A DNA stretch of 64,000 nucleotides from the NCBI GenBank assembly GCA_029204225.1, contig CM055106.1, forward strand, positions 18,236,149 to 18,300,148, written 5' to 3'. Within the stretch, counting starts at the first letter, position 1. Each line of letters opens with the position of its first letter. The translations under genes were made by a program, and so were the position numbers. Below the pieces are notes generated by a model that was given only the letters and a program-made list of their open reading frames with translations, made no database searches and was not told the DNA's origin. This document shows positions 43,301 through 47,750 of this stretch, piece by piece. Source of the stretch: Diphasiastrum complanatum. Its lineage: Eukaryota > Streptophyta > Lycopodiopsida > Lycopodiales > Lycopodiaceae.

Positions 43301-46067
43301 GAGCTCCCAAAGAAGGAGATGGCTCTGATACCAGTGTAATAGATGTCGCAAGTTTGAGCCTCCCCTTGGAAACCAAGAAGCATAAAAAGAAAGCTAATTT
43401 GAATTGTAGCTTGGGAAACGTCTATTGCACCTCTAACATGAACACAAGCACAAGGCCAAAGACTTTGAGTGTAAAGTGAATTGCTTCCATTGTAGGGTTG
43501 AGGGGGAGTATTATTTGATTCTTCTTGATTGTGGTAGCAATTTGGCACCTATTTTCTAGAAGAGTGAATTGGGTTACAAATGGATCTTACTCCACGGTCC
43601 ATAATTGAGGGAGCTCGACCTCTTTGATAGTCAATATCGGTACATGTCTACCGAATTGGACTTTGATGGTTCTCAAGATACAACAACCTTTGGTTTCATG
43701 GATCTACAAAGATACAAGATTATACTTCACATGAAGTGGCTACAACAAATCAAACTTGGCTCATTGGAGGATTCATGCCCATTGAACAATATGGAACAAA
43801 AATTGTACTATAAGGTAGCCCACAATGCACATGTTTTGCCAACTCAAAAAGTGTTTACGCTTCAAGCCAAGAAAGCTAGTAAAGCCTAGAAAGAAACAAA
43901 TGTTTACAATGTTTTTGGTGATTTAGGCTCTTAATCACTAAGTAAATAGGAGATGAAAGTGTTTTTAGCCTTTCATCAGATTTTTTGAATGCTTTCCGAA
44001 TGTGTCTGATGGTATTCTACCATCTCTAGGTGTTAAGCACGAGATTATATTGGAGCCTTGGCACAATTATGGTTGAAAGCTAGTTAGGCCTTTGGCAAAA
44101 ATTGTGCACATTTTGGGAGCAAGCTTTTTACAAGTTTCAGATTGTCTAGAATAAGTGCTACAGTTCTTGTTTGGCAAGCATTGAACAATTGCCAACATAT
44201 ATTTTATTTGTTTAGAATTTCCTGCCACGACAATTGAAAGAAGGGCGGCAGGTTGTAGACATAATAGGATTGATTTTCAAGTGATGTGTCACTAATCAAT
44301 TGTGTCAACCCTCAAGAATGCACAAAAAATGGATCTAACACTAATCTTATACCAACTTTTGTTTATCTAATGGCTCTTTTGGCTTATTTCTCCAATCTTA
44401 TGGGTATTTCTAGATCTTATTGATTTGATGGAAAAACCAATAAGCCTACTAACCTAGGGGCCTAATGCTCACACCAAAGTGAAAATCACTAACCTAATAC
44501 AACTTAATGGTAATATAGAGGAGAACGAGATGTCTTGAGGCATACACTTGTCACTAAAGATACTTGATTAAGATCTCCATCCAACTTAATAGCATCTAAA
44601 AATCTAATCTTCTGGATGAGAATACAACAAGTATCAAGAGTGAAATAATGATTCACTCCCTATTGTTCTTTCTTTGTTATCCATGTCATCATTGTCTACT
44701 TATGAGAATTCTTACCTTGTTGTTTCCACGGTGTTGCCATCATATTCTTTTTGAGATGCTGCAAACTTGCCTCTAAAGTCGATAATTTTATGGCTCCTTC
44801 TATGGCTTCAAGTTGGCATTACTCAATAGTTTGGGGCATAAAGTGGATGGCACTCTTGGTCTAAAAGCCCAGTATGCGGTTTATTTTGTTTTGGTGAACA
44901 CCATCAATCCTTCTCTAGTTTGCTATTGAATACTTCTTTAGTTCTGCTATAGCATTGACTAGTGATGATCTTCATTGAGTCTCAACTATGTACTCATGTT
45001 AAATGCGGGTCAAAGTGGCCTTAATAGACCATAGAAGAAAGCCTCAAAAGCATCCTTCATGACTACTGCCATTGAATCTCATTGAAGTTTTGCGATGGCA
45101 ATGGTTGGTGATGATTTCCTCATATCCTCAAATAAGTATTCAGGTGAAATTCTCGATCAATAAGCTTACCACTTGAAAAACCATTTCAATTCACATTGTC
45201 CTCAATAATCATCCTTTATTCGATGGAGGAAATTATTCACTAGCTAAGTTCAGGATAGCTGATTTCATTTTCATTGCAGAACATTTAATAGAATAGATGT
45301 GTGAGCATCAATCTGCTAAAAAACGTCGCTAGAATCATTTTCACGCAAGAAATTTGACGTGATAGGAACAAAAAATTAAACACGTTTTGAAAGCAAAGCG
45401 AGAATCACAGCTACAACAATAGACAAAACAATAAGTCACATTGACAAAGCAAAAGTTTCATGACAGCTACAACGTGAAACTAAATGATCGAAGGTTTTCT
45501 TCAACCAAATTCCTTACTATTGATGAGCATCAGTTGTCGAGAATCAGAAAAACAGTCTTAGATCATATTATTATACAGTTGAAAACAAAACAAAGAGCTT
45601 CAATTCTAGTTCTAGTTGCAGCTAGCGAGTACTTTTAATGAAGGATCTCTTGAAAAAGGCGCCACGTAACTACTATTTTAGAACAACTTTCACTATTTGG
45701 CAAAGAAAGTATGGGATGAATCAAACAAGCATTGCAGACGGAACTTACAGATTATGAGAAGTAGGATATAATGATCAAAAAACGGATGTACTGAAGCATT
45801 AGGGAATGCGCGAAAACGGACAAGAAGCTGATGGTTACGGGTAAGAAAGCGAGGAAAAGAGGCACTTGCCTGGCACAATCGGCATGCGAGAGATACTGCC
45901 TTTGTTGCAATGGAAAGCTCGTGCTCGTACGCCATAGCTGCTGGTGATGTCGCGCATTTAGCAGAGAAAGGTCTGCGGAAAAGAGAGATCGAAGAAGAGG
46001 CAGACGAAGCAAAGAAGGAAGAGGAGGGTGAGAGAAAGAAGCGCGGCAGAGCGAGAGCGAACTGCAT
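2229..46067 (-). CDS. SAL1: SAL1 3'(2'),5'-bisphosphate nucleotidase (PAP phosphatase), eight exons
   Basis: Removes the 3' phosphate of 3'-phosphoadenosine 5'-phosphate (PAP, also PAPS) to give AMP. Family members are Mg-dependent, Li/Na-sensitive phosphatases; in Arabidopsis SAL1 acts in chloroplasts and mitochondria, keeping PAP low so that nuclear XRN exoribonucleases stay active. Seen: minus-strand join of 45870-46067, 31693-31768, 25079-25152, 9018-9223, 5047-5263, 4562-4660, 4213-4366 and 2229-2407; 1203 nt, 400 residues, no stop or frameshift. Metal-site motifs are complete: VTVADYG, VAEE|D (split by intron 3), DPIDGT and WDHAAG. The first 44 residues are rich in Ser/Phe/Ala/Arg like an organellar transit peptide; the 356-residue core is close to the 353 of Arabidopsis. 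Oddities: intron 1 has a GC donor, intron 5 a weak GTGCAA donor, and the gene covers 43.8 kb. Intact exons argue against a pseudogene; expression is unproven. Confidence 0.95.
2408..3730. other. SAL1 intron 7, unrecognised part
   Basis: Intronic DNA with no element or coding homology that I can identify. Confidence 0.5.
3731..3930. mobile_element. Short hAT-type MITE in SAL1 intron 7
   Basis: A block of about 190 bp, more GC-rich than its surroundings, built from imperfect repeats of GGTTCGAACC / GATTCGAACCGG on both strands. Its right end, read inward, resembles the inner terminal repeat of the hAT at 10589-15991 (GATTCGAACC then GGCTAGCTGGGTTTGAATCG). The left end carries CATAGTTGCA, the terminus of other MITEs in this window. 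Probably a non-autonomous derivative; I could not confirm an 8-bp target duplication. Confidence 0.6.
4213..4366 (-). CDS. SAL1: SAL1 exon 7 (WDHAAG motif)
   Basis: 154 nt, acceptor ATGCCAG, donor GTATTT. It encodes residues 291-341 plus one base of Glu342. It carries [20 protein letters not shown] and [10 protein letters not shown], the second signature of the phosphatase family and the last metal-ligand Asp. Confidence 0.95.
4562..4660 (-). CDS. SAL1: SAL1 exon 6
   Basis: 99 nt, phase 0 at both ends, acceptor TTTTTTCAG, donor GTAAGC. It encodes residues 258-290 ([10 protein letters not shown] to NVTAEIAK) and aligns with the SAL1 region that contains ESFEGAHS in Arabidopsis. Confidence 0.93.
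5047..5263 (-). CDS. SAL1: SAL1 exon 5
   Basis: 217 nt, acceptor CTTGTCAG. It completes Gly185 and encodes residues 186-257, starting [14 protein letters not shown]. It keeps the cysteines of GCPNLP and SIGCLF, equivalent to Arabidopsis Cys167 and Cys190, the pair reported to form a redox-sensing intramolecular disulfide. The donor AAG|GTGCAA is weak, but it is the only GT that keeps phase 0 before an in-frame stop. Confidence 0.93.
5264..5629. other. SAL1 intron 4, first part
   Basis: Nothing recognised; AT-rich intronic sequence. Confidence 0.4.
5630..7480 (-). mobile_element. Retrotransposon gag-like remnant in SAL1 intron 4
   Basis: On the minus strand near 6330-6170 a frame with one stop reads [18 protein letters not shown] followed by WLSRQRDI, which has the shape of a Ty3/gypsy gag helix region (L-x-G-x-A-x-x-WW). 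The rest of the block is low in cytosine on the plus strand and gives spurious Leu/Phe-rich frames on the minus strand. There is no zinc knuckle or pol. The call rests on one short motif and is tentative. Confidence 0.35.
6007..6142. repeat. Two-copy 68-bp tandem repeat
   Basis: Copies start at 6007 and 6075. Both contain AGGCTATAAGTTGATAAAAA followed by GGTAGGA and CCATAAAGTGGTCA. They differ at roughly a dozen positions. Confidence 0.85.
7712..7766. repeat. (GA)n microsatellite
   Basis: About 27 near-perfect GA units in SAL1 intron 4. Confidence 0.95.
7767..8347. other. SAL1 intron 4, unrecognised part
   Basis: AT-rich, no recognised element. Confidence 0.4.
8348..8697 (+). mobile_element. 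TRIM-like relic with initiator-Met-type primer site
   Basis: Two segments start TGTAGGGGA (8348 and 8618) and both end with GTTCATAACA (8501 and 8697). Directly after the first comes TGGTATCAAAGCA, one change from the common plant primer-binding site TGGTATCAGAGC. This is the layout of a small LTR element: LTR, primer site, short internal part, LTR. The first copy (154 bp) is about 74 bp longer than the second (80 bp), so one has an insertion or the other a deletion. I saw no target duplication. Confidence 0.45.
9018..9223 (-). CDS. SAL1: SAL1 exon 4 (DPIDGT catalytic motif)
   Basis: 206 nt, acceptor GTGACAG, donor GTAAGT. It encodes residues 117-184 and two bases of Gly185, from [10 protein letters not shown] to [19 protein letters not shown] is the signature metal-binding loop of the inositol-monophosphatase-like fold. 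In core numbering from MAYEHEL, position 119 is Arg in [10 protein letters not shown]; Arabidopsis has Cys119 there. Confidence 0.95.
9224..10588. other. SAL1 intron 3, part next to exon 4
   Basis: AT-rich intronic sequence without recognised features. Confidence 0.4.
11548..11620 (+). ncRNA. tRNA-like sequence in the 5' LTR of the TRIM
   Basis: 73 nt including the discriminator A. The acceptor stem pairs GGGCAGA with TCTGTCC; the D arm is GCTC-AGTGGTA-GAGC; the T arm is CTGGG-TTCGAAT-CCTAG. Box A (TAGCTCAGTGG) and box B (GGTTCGAATCC) match the pol III consensus. The anticodon arm TCCCA-TCCGGTA-TGAGG has a C/A mismatch and a G-T pair, lacks U33 and has no purine at 37. The formal anticodon is CGG (Pro). 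It is therefore a promoter-competent tRNA relic rather than a credible decoding tRNA. Confidence 0.8.
11784..11856 (+). ncRNA. tRNA-like sequence in the 3' LTR of the TRIM
   Basis: Same block as in the 5' LTR, with two base changes (GGGCGGA in the acceptor stem, TAGCTCAATGG in box A). Box B is identical. The acceptor stem still pairs through a G-T. Confidence 0.8.
11940..12320. mobile_element. GC-rich hairpin element (MITE-like)
   Basis: Arms around 12095-12152 and 12250-12313 are imperfect inverted repeats of about 60 bp: CCCCCGATGGGGGACACCT on the left pairs with AGGTGTCCCCCATCGGGG on the right, and GGTGCACCCCCTT pairs with the region of AAGGGGGTGTGCCCCC. G runs of up to ten bases occur on either strand. 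The block is much richer in GC than the surrounding hAT. It has no coding capacity; its long Pro/Gly frames are by-products of the G runs. Confidence 0.65.
15403..15480. repeat. Perfect 21-bp inverted repeat
   Basis: TTGAGTCAGGTTAAAGGTTT plus A at 15403-15423 is the exact reverse complement of 15460-15480. The 36-bp spacer adds further partial pairing. It lies near the right end of hAT 1 and uses the same GAGTCA word as its subterminal repeats. Confidence 0.85.
16004..16908 (+). pseudogene. Ty3/gypsy chromovirus integrase/chromodomain fragment
   Basis: Starts in the integrase zinc-binding domain: [20 protein letters not shown] then [14 protein letters not shown], i.e. the HHCC motif, followed by the first catalytic Asp segment ([10 protein letters not shown]) and [12 protein letters not shown]. 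The catalytic core is then cut by a deletion near 16440. It resumes with [19 protein letters not shown] and a degenerate chromodomain (REYLIAW to FTIADD). Stops and frameshifts break it. It belongs to the same broad family as the two chromoviruses in intron 1, but is a more diverged copy. Confidence 0.8.
16909..17400 (+). mobile_element. 3' LTR (partial) of the chromovirus fragment
   Basis: A purine tract (GAGAGGGAAAGGGA) is followed by TGTTATAGTT, a normal LTR start. The segment from CCAGCCTGTGGTGACC through TAGGAGTGGCTGGACTGAC to AGGGTTGACCGGTCAA recurs at 32990-33220, the LTR-like start of chromovirus A. The 3' limit is not defined. Confidence 0.6.
17440..18110 (-). pseudogene. Ty3/gypsy RNase H fragment
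   Basis: Read on the minus strand, a multi-frame relic gives [15 protein letters not shown] (the RNase H start, with D), [13 protein letters not shown] (the DHKSLKYL motif) and [14 protein letters not shown]. Stops and frameshifts are frequent. It lies tail to tail with the plus-strand chromovirus LTR before it. Confidence 0.65.
18531..22345 (-). pseudogene. hAT transposase (hAT 2) with BED finger, DUF659 core and proline-rich AT-hook tail
   Basis: Starts at ATG 22345. A BED-type zinc finger follows ([20 protein letters not shown]), then a Pro/Ser-rich linker (22.03-21.5 kb), then [59 protein letters not shown] and [17 protein letters not shown] of the DUF659/hAT core, then [20 protein letters not shown] and [20 protein letters not shown] of the C-terminal domain. 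Frame changes near 21.5, 21.32 and 21.1 kb mean it is broken, or interrupted by short introns. The expected CxRNW dimerisation motif was not found. Instead come a coiled segment (about 19.92-19.72 kb), acidic stretches and a proline-rich tail that ends with the AT-hook KKPGRPKG at about 18.6 kb. Much more coding-like than hAT 1. Confidence 0.75.
18858..18960 (-). repeat. Degenerate minisatellite in the proline-rich tail of hAT 2
   Basis: On the plus strand GGTGCTGCCA recurs three times, each followed by GGRGGA and GTGGAGTG-like words, giving Pro-Pro-Val-Ala-Ala-Pro-Thr periods in the encoded protein. Confidence 0.7.
22733..22786. repeat. (AT)n microsatellite
   Basis: A long AT run between the hAT 2 terminus and the element at 22787-23518. 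Confidence 0.95.
22787..23518. mobile_element. Non-autonomous palindromic element inserted in an AT microsatellite
   Basis: Begins CATAGTGGCACGTGGTACC and ends, read inward, CATAGATCCGGCGGTACC. Inside each end lie GGTACC-rich palindromes, then A/T tracts, then a second pair of inverted repeats that start GCAATATGGGTATCAGCTTG (near 22915 and, inverted, near 23400). The flanks on both sides are pure AT repeats, so an AT target duplication is possible but cannot be proven. A central block (about 23171-23335) is shared with the element at 25396-26311. There is no credible coding sequence. Confidence 0.7.
23519..23571. repeat. (AT)n microsatellite
   Basis: AT run flanking the right end of the palindromic element; probably the other half of the target microsatellite. 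Confidence 0.95.
23700..23795. mobile_element. MITE terminus of the CATAGTTGCA family
   Basis: Ends at 23795 in TGCAACTATG after repeated ...CAGAAATGC / GCACTTCTGAATGCG words, as at the right end of the element at 25396-26311. No left end found. Confidence 0.45.
23870..24180 (+). pseudogene. Ty3/gypsy integrase C-terminal/chromodomain relic
   Basis: Reads [19 protein letters not shown], the conserved post-integrase FHVSxLK motif of chromoviruses. After a frame change, DTWEKE and LRLNFPG look like the end of a chromodomain, and a purine-rich stretch follows (GGAGGAGGCTC, AAAGGAGGACGGAATG). Only the 3' end of an element. Confidence 0.6.
24181..25078. other. SAL1 intron 3, part next to exon 3
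   Basis: AT-rich, no recognised element; two minus-strand frames of about 100 codons lack any known motif. Confidence 0.4.
25079..25152 (-). CDS. SAL1: SAL1 exon 3
   Basis: 74 nt, acceptor CTACAG, donor GTTAGC. It completes Gly92 and encodes residues 93-116, ending with SLVAEE, whose glutamates are metal ligands. Phase 1 in and phase 0 out fit exons 2 and 4 exactly. Intron 3, which follows, is 15.9 kb. Confidence 0.93.
25352..25386. repeat. (CA)n microsatellite
   Basis: About 17 CA units, running into TATATATA just before a MITE. Confidence 0.95.
25396..26311. mobile_element. 916-bp non-autonomous hAT-like element
   Basis: Starts CATAGTTGCAGCAAATCGCG and ends, read inward, CATAGTTGCACCACGATTC. 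The termini continue as imperfect repeats of GATTCNGAATCG. Flanks ATATATGC and ATATACGT could be an 8-bp duplication with two or three changes. The interior contains the same conserved block as 23171-23335 (CTCTTCATGATTTGGCCTTC to TTCGCTCTC, here about 25836-25925) and, near its right end, GATACCCATATTGCC. In SAL1 intron 2. Confidence 0.7.
26312..26930. mobile_element. Cluster of MITE ends and poly-A tracts
   Basis: Contains repeated GCTGCAAYCACGTTC...GAATGCTATTT modules on both strands (about 26346-26400, 26500-26560 and 26660-26720), a (TG)n run at 26607-26627, and at 26772 a terminus that opens CATAGATCCCGCAGTACCG and matches the outer end of hAT 2 over about 55 bases. No complete element can be delimited. 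Confidence 0.5.
26941..27388. repeat. Tandem duplication, period about 232 bp
   Basis: TCAAGTTAGCATATGAAGCA occurs at 26961 and 27193, and both copies continue in parallel through TATGGCCACCTTAT, TCATCGATGTCACC and CCTTGAAGTCAAAGGATGAC to TCATAATGACTC. Copies are roughly 85-90% identical by eye. No coding signal is obvious. Confidence 0.85.
27389..31692. other. SAL1 intron 2, unrecognised part
   Basis: About 4.3 kb of AT-rich sequence. The largest frame (93 codons, minus strand, 27606-27887) matches no family I know. I see no terminal repeats, primer sites or retroelement motifs. Confidence 0.4.
31693..31768 (-). CDS. SAL1: SAL1 exon 2
   Basis: 76 nt, entered in phase 0 after ...ATAG and left in phase 1 before GTATGT. 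It encodes residues 67-91 and the first base of Gly92. It contains [13 protein letters not shown], whose Asp is one of the metal ligands in the Hal2/SAL1 family. It is isolated by 14.1 kb from exon 1 and 6.5 kb from exon 3, and was found by matching the expected protein. Confidence 0.93.
31769..32892. other. SAL1 intron 1, part next to exon 2
   Basis: AT-rich, no recognised element. Confidence 0.4.
32893..33250 (+). mobile_element. LTR-like segment at the 5' side of chromovirus A
   Basis: Shares long stretches with the LTR at 16909-17400, including GCCTGTGGTGACC, TAGGAGTGGCTGGACTGAC and AGGGTTGACCGGTCAA, with AATAAAAC in both. It sits just before the leader of chromovirus A in the right orientation. 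LTR ends and primer site are not clear. Confidence 0.5.
33251..34118 (+). other. Leader of chromovirus A
   Basis: Untranslated region before gag, alignable in part (about 33940-34060) with the leader of chromovirus B on the other strand. No features of its own. Confidence 0.45.
34119..35116 (+). pseudogene. Chromovirus A gag (broken)
   Basis: Opens with a 97-codon frame that starts [10 protein letters not shown] and contains an acidic, coiled-coil-like stretch ([20 protein letters not shown]). After a stop the gag domain continues: [47 protein letters not shown]. Stop codons interrupt it at least three times, and the basic region before the zinc knuckle is frame-shifted. Chromovirus B has the same protein with sense codons at several of these sites. 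Confidence 0.8.
35117..37766 (+). pseudogene. Chromovirus A pol (protease, RT, RNase H, truncated integrase)
   Basis: A 603-codon frame (35117-36928) carries the gag zinc knuckle [14 protein letters not shown], protease [12 protein letters not shown] and [10 protein letters not shown], then reverse transcriptase with [53 protein letters not shown] and the catalytic [10 protein letters not shown]. After a TGA, RNase H continues ([28 protein letters not shown]). The integrase zinc-binding domain is present from [20 protein letters not shown], but a deletion removes sequence before it and the core stops after [12 protein letters not shown] at 37766. The remaining integrase core, chromodomain and 3' LTR are lost. 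Antisense to SAL1 in intron 1. Confidence 0.9.
37767..38041 (-). mobile_element. 3' LTR fragment of chromovirus B
   Basis: On the minus strand a purine tract (AAGGGGGAGGGAG, 38042-38054) leads into TGTTATGAGCTCG at 38041, a standard LTR start. About 275 bp of LTR remain; they contain the direct repeat GGCCACGT/CACGTGGCCG and end at the broken integrase of chromovirus A. Confidence 0.6.
38053..41142 (-). pseudogene. Chromovirus B pol with chromodomain (one nonsense codon)
   Basis: An 853-codon frame (41142-38581) and a 175-codon frame (38580-38053) are in the same phase, separated only by a TAG at 38583-38581. Contents in order: reverse transcriptase with [10 protein letters not shown], RNase H ([20 protein letters not shown]), integrase HHCC domain ([17 protein letters not shown] to [11 protein letters not shown]), integrase core with catalytic segments [21 protein letters not shown] and [13 protein letters not shown] (D, D, E all present), FHVSQLRK, and a chromodomain from [11 protein letters not shown] through [16 protein letters not shown] to FVLEDQDGS. 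The upstream protease is out of frame. This is the best-preserved retroelement here, in the same orientation as SAL1. Confidence 0.93.
41039..41650 (-). pseudogene. Chromovirus B protease segment (frameshifted from pol)
   Basis: Contains [12 protein letters not shown] (retropepsin DDGA variant) and [12 protein letters not shown]. The frame runs off near 41065, where alignment with chromovirus A (35117-36928) shows a small indel that shifts it out of phase with reverse transcriptase. Confidence 0.9.
41693..42440 (-). pseudogene. Chromovirus B gag (5' truncated and frameshifted)
   Basis: Two frames: 42336-42052 ([43 protein letters not shown]) and 41983-41693 with a Lys-rich region and the zinc knuckle [14 protein letters not shown]. 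The N-terminal acidic part found in chromovirus A (34119-34412) is missing here; upstream sequence jumps to the leader near 42450. Confidence 0.85.
42450..43320 (-). other. Leader of chromovirus B
   Basis: Untranslated sequence between primer site and gag. Repeats of GCGCTGG (or its complement) occur at least four times at 42950-43230. Part aligns with the leader of chromovirus A. Confidence 0.5.
43321..43333 (-). promoter_or_regulatory. Primer-binding site, initiator-Met tRNA type
   Basis: Minus-strand TGGTATCAGAGCC, one base inside an LTR-like segment that ends TATTACA. Confidence 0.8.
43335..43438 (-). mobile_element. 104-bp LTR-like segment next to the primer site
   Basis: On the minus strand it runs from TGTTAGAGGTGCAATAGACG to GACATCTATTACA, with TG/CA ends and partly inverted-repeat termini. 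It is much shorter than, and unlike, the 3' LTR fragment at 37767-38041, so it may be a truncated LTR or belong to a small separate element. Confidence 0.4.
43480..43889 (+). pseudogene. Retroelement aspartic-protease relic
   Basis: [13 protein letters not shown] (near 43519) resembles a mutated retropepsin active site, and [16 protein letters not shown] further on resembles the xxILGMxWLxxL motif after the protease of Ty3/gypsy elements. Both are diverged and in different frames. Confidence 0.35.
43890..45869. other. SAL1 intron 1, part next to exon 1
   Basis: About 2 kb of AT-rich DNA with no recognised element. The intron begins GCAAGT at 45869. Confidence 0.4.
45870..46067 (-). CDS. SAL1: SAL1 exon 1 (transit-like leader and N-terminus)
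   Basis: Encodes residues 1-66. Residues 1-44 have the composition of a plastid/mitochondrial presequence (many Ser, Phe, Ala, four Arg, no acidic residue). Residue 45 is the Met of MAYEHEL, the start of the mature-type protein. I chose the ATG at 46067 because the leader begins there; the same frame stays open to 46319, but that extension has no presequence character. ATG 46067 has T at -3 and C at +4 (weak); ATG 45935 has G at -3 and G at +4 (strong). The exon ends CAG before GCAAGT, a GC-type splice donor. Confidence 0.92.
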
Positions 46068-46319
46068 CGATTCTATTTCTTTAATTGCTGAGAGCAGGAG
46101 GAGGAGGGGAGCCCTGGAGGTGAGGTGAGGGGAGGGGGCAACGTACAAAGTACCCTCTAAGCTAAAAAGGTCATGCTCTAAGGGGAACGAATGGCCTTTG
46201 GCCAAGGTCGGTAACCCGAGACTAAAGAGACTTAAAAGAGATGGCTTCACTTTCCCGACATGAAAATCGAGGTTGGGTAGTCTTAGAGACAAGGCTACCC
46301 TTCCTCGACATGAAAACAA
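46068..46319 (-). promoter_or_regulatory. SAL1: SAL1 5' UTR region with open upstream frame
   Basis: Directly upstream of the chosen start. The SAL1 frame stays open to an ATG at 46319, which would add 84 residues without organelle-signal character. I treat this as 5' UTR. No clear TATA box; the transcription start is unknown. Confidence 0.45.
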
Positions 46320-46799
46320 GATTTAGGTTTCTTTCTTTTTTTATCACTGACTCTATTGCGAGCTAGGACGTTACTTAAGATTGTATGGAACAAAAGCTCA
46401 TTGATTCTGTGAAATTTTGGTAGGTAAGGACTCAGAGCTAAACTCTTCATAAAAAATGAGACACGAATTTCACAGTTGAAATTGAACAGGAACGTCGTGG
46501 TATACCACAGGTGTGGTAGATGACAATTTCTTTTCTAATCTCAAGTTCTACAAAGTTTGATTACAATTGATAAGGCTTCCTTGAGAAATAGCATCCATAA
46601 CTATCCTCCAAATTTTTCTCTCATTGTATGTGGAAACAATCCCTAAGCTGGATATGGAAAAAGTTTTACTAGTCATTTTTTGAATCAAGTTTCAAATCAG
46701 CAGCTAGGTCAAAAGAGCATGGGAGCTATTGCATTGCAATCAAGCTAAGGGAATTTATTTGCCAAGAAAATAAGACTTGTAGGAGACAATTTTCATGAA

Positions 46800-47750
46800 T
46801 TAGCAAGAAGGATATGTTCAACTAGGTGAAGAGCATTTAGTATGCAAGCTTCATAAGTCAATTCATGGTCTAAAATAGGTCTCACAGGCTTGGTACAAGA
46901 AGTTTGATGATGCCATTAAAGAAGAAGGTTTCCATCCTTCTTTTGTTGATGGAAATGTCTACATTAAGAAGGAAGATAATCATTATGTAATTATTGCTTT
47001 GTATGTCAATAATATTCTTCTCTTAGAAAGCTCTATGTTAGCTATAAAAGAAATAAAGAAGAAATTGGCAATTAAGTTTGAAATGATAGATCTTGGAGAG
47101 ATTCATTTCTTCTTGGAAATTCAAATCAAAAGAGATAGGAAGCACAAAATCATTTATCTTAACCAACAATAGTACATTGATAATGTACTAACAAAATTTG
47201 ACATGAAGGATTGCAAACTCGTTGCTATATTAATCTTTTTGCTTAAAATGAAACGAACTTAAATGGCATTGATCAAGTGGAAGTTCCATATAGGCAGCTC
47301 ATTGGATGTTTGATGTACCTTATGGTCTTCACTAGACCAGATATTTGTTTTTCAACGATTGTCTTAAGTTAGTTTAATGATTGTTACATGGCTAAACATA
47401 TCATGGTCAAAACAGATCCTAAGATACCTCAAAGGTACAATGGACTTTGGTATATTGTTTGAAAGGGGAGCGTACTCATCTTTGGTAGCCTACACATATG
47501 CGAGTTGGTGAAGCAATCGGAATTCCCAAGTCTACCATAGGTTCGACATATCTCTTATGTTGTATTAAATATAGATAAATTTTTTTTGTAGAATCGTATC
47601 ACAATAACAAACTAGGGTTTTCAAAGATATGTGCCAATGTAAAATCACAAAATAATATTTTGGCAAATTTCACTAAATGCATCAAGTAACATGGCTAAGT
47701 AGTCATGGATGAACAATCTCTACATTGGCAATATTGTGGTTGCAAAGGAG
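46800..47750 (+). pseudogene. Ty1/copia reverse transcriptase/RNase H relic
   Basis: Readable copia RVT_2 motifs: GYVQLGEEHLVCKLHKSIHG, QAWYKKFDDAIKEEGF, then ALYVNNILLLESS, where YVDD has become YVNN, so the catalytic aspartates are lost. Next come KKLAIKFEMIDLGEIHFFL, ARPD-like TRPDIC and RYLKGTMDFGI, then a weak C-terminal ILANFTKCIK. Several stops. It is divergently oriented to SAL1, about 0.7 kb from its start codon. Confidence 0.85.

Noticed and set aside
2229-46067. SAL1 as a retro- or decayed pseudogene
   Set aside because: It has introns at every expected position, consistent phases, all catalytic motifs and no lesion.
45693-46319. A 208-codon single-exon protein at the SAL1 5' end
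   Set aside because: Its middle part is SAL1 exon 1; the C-terminal part is read-through into intron 1 and the N-terminal part is probable 5' UTR.
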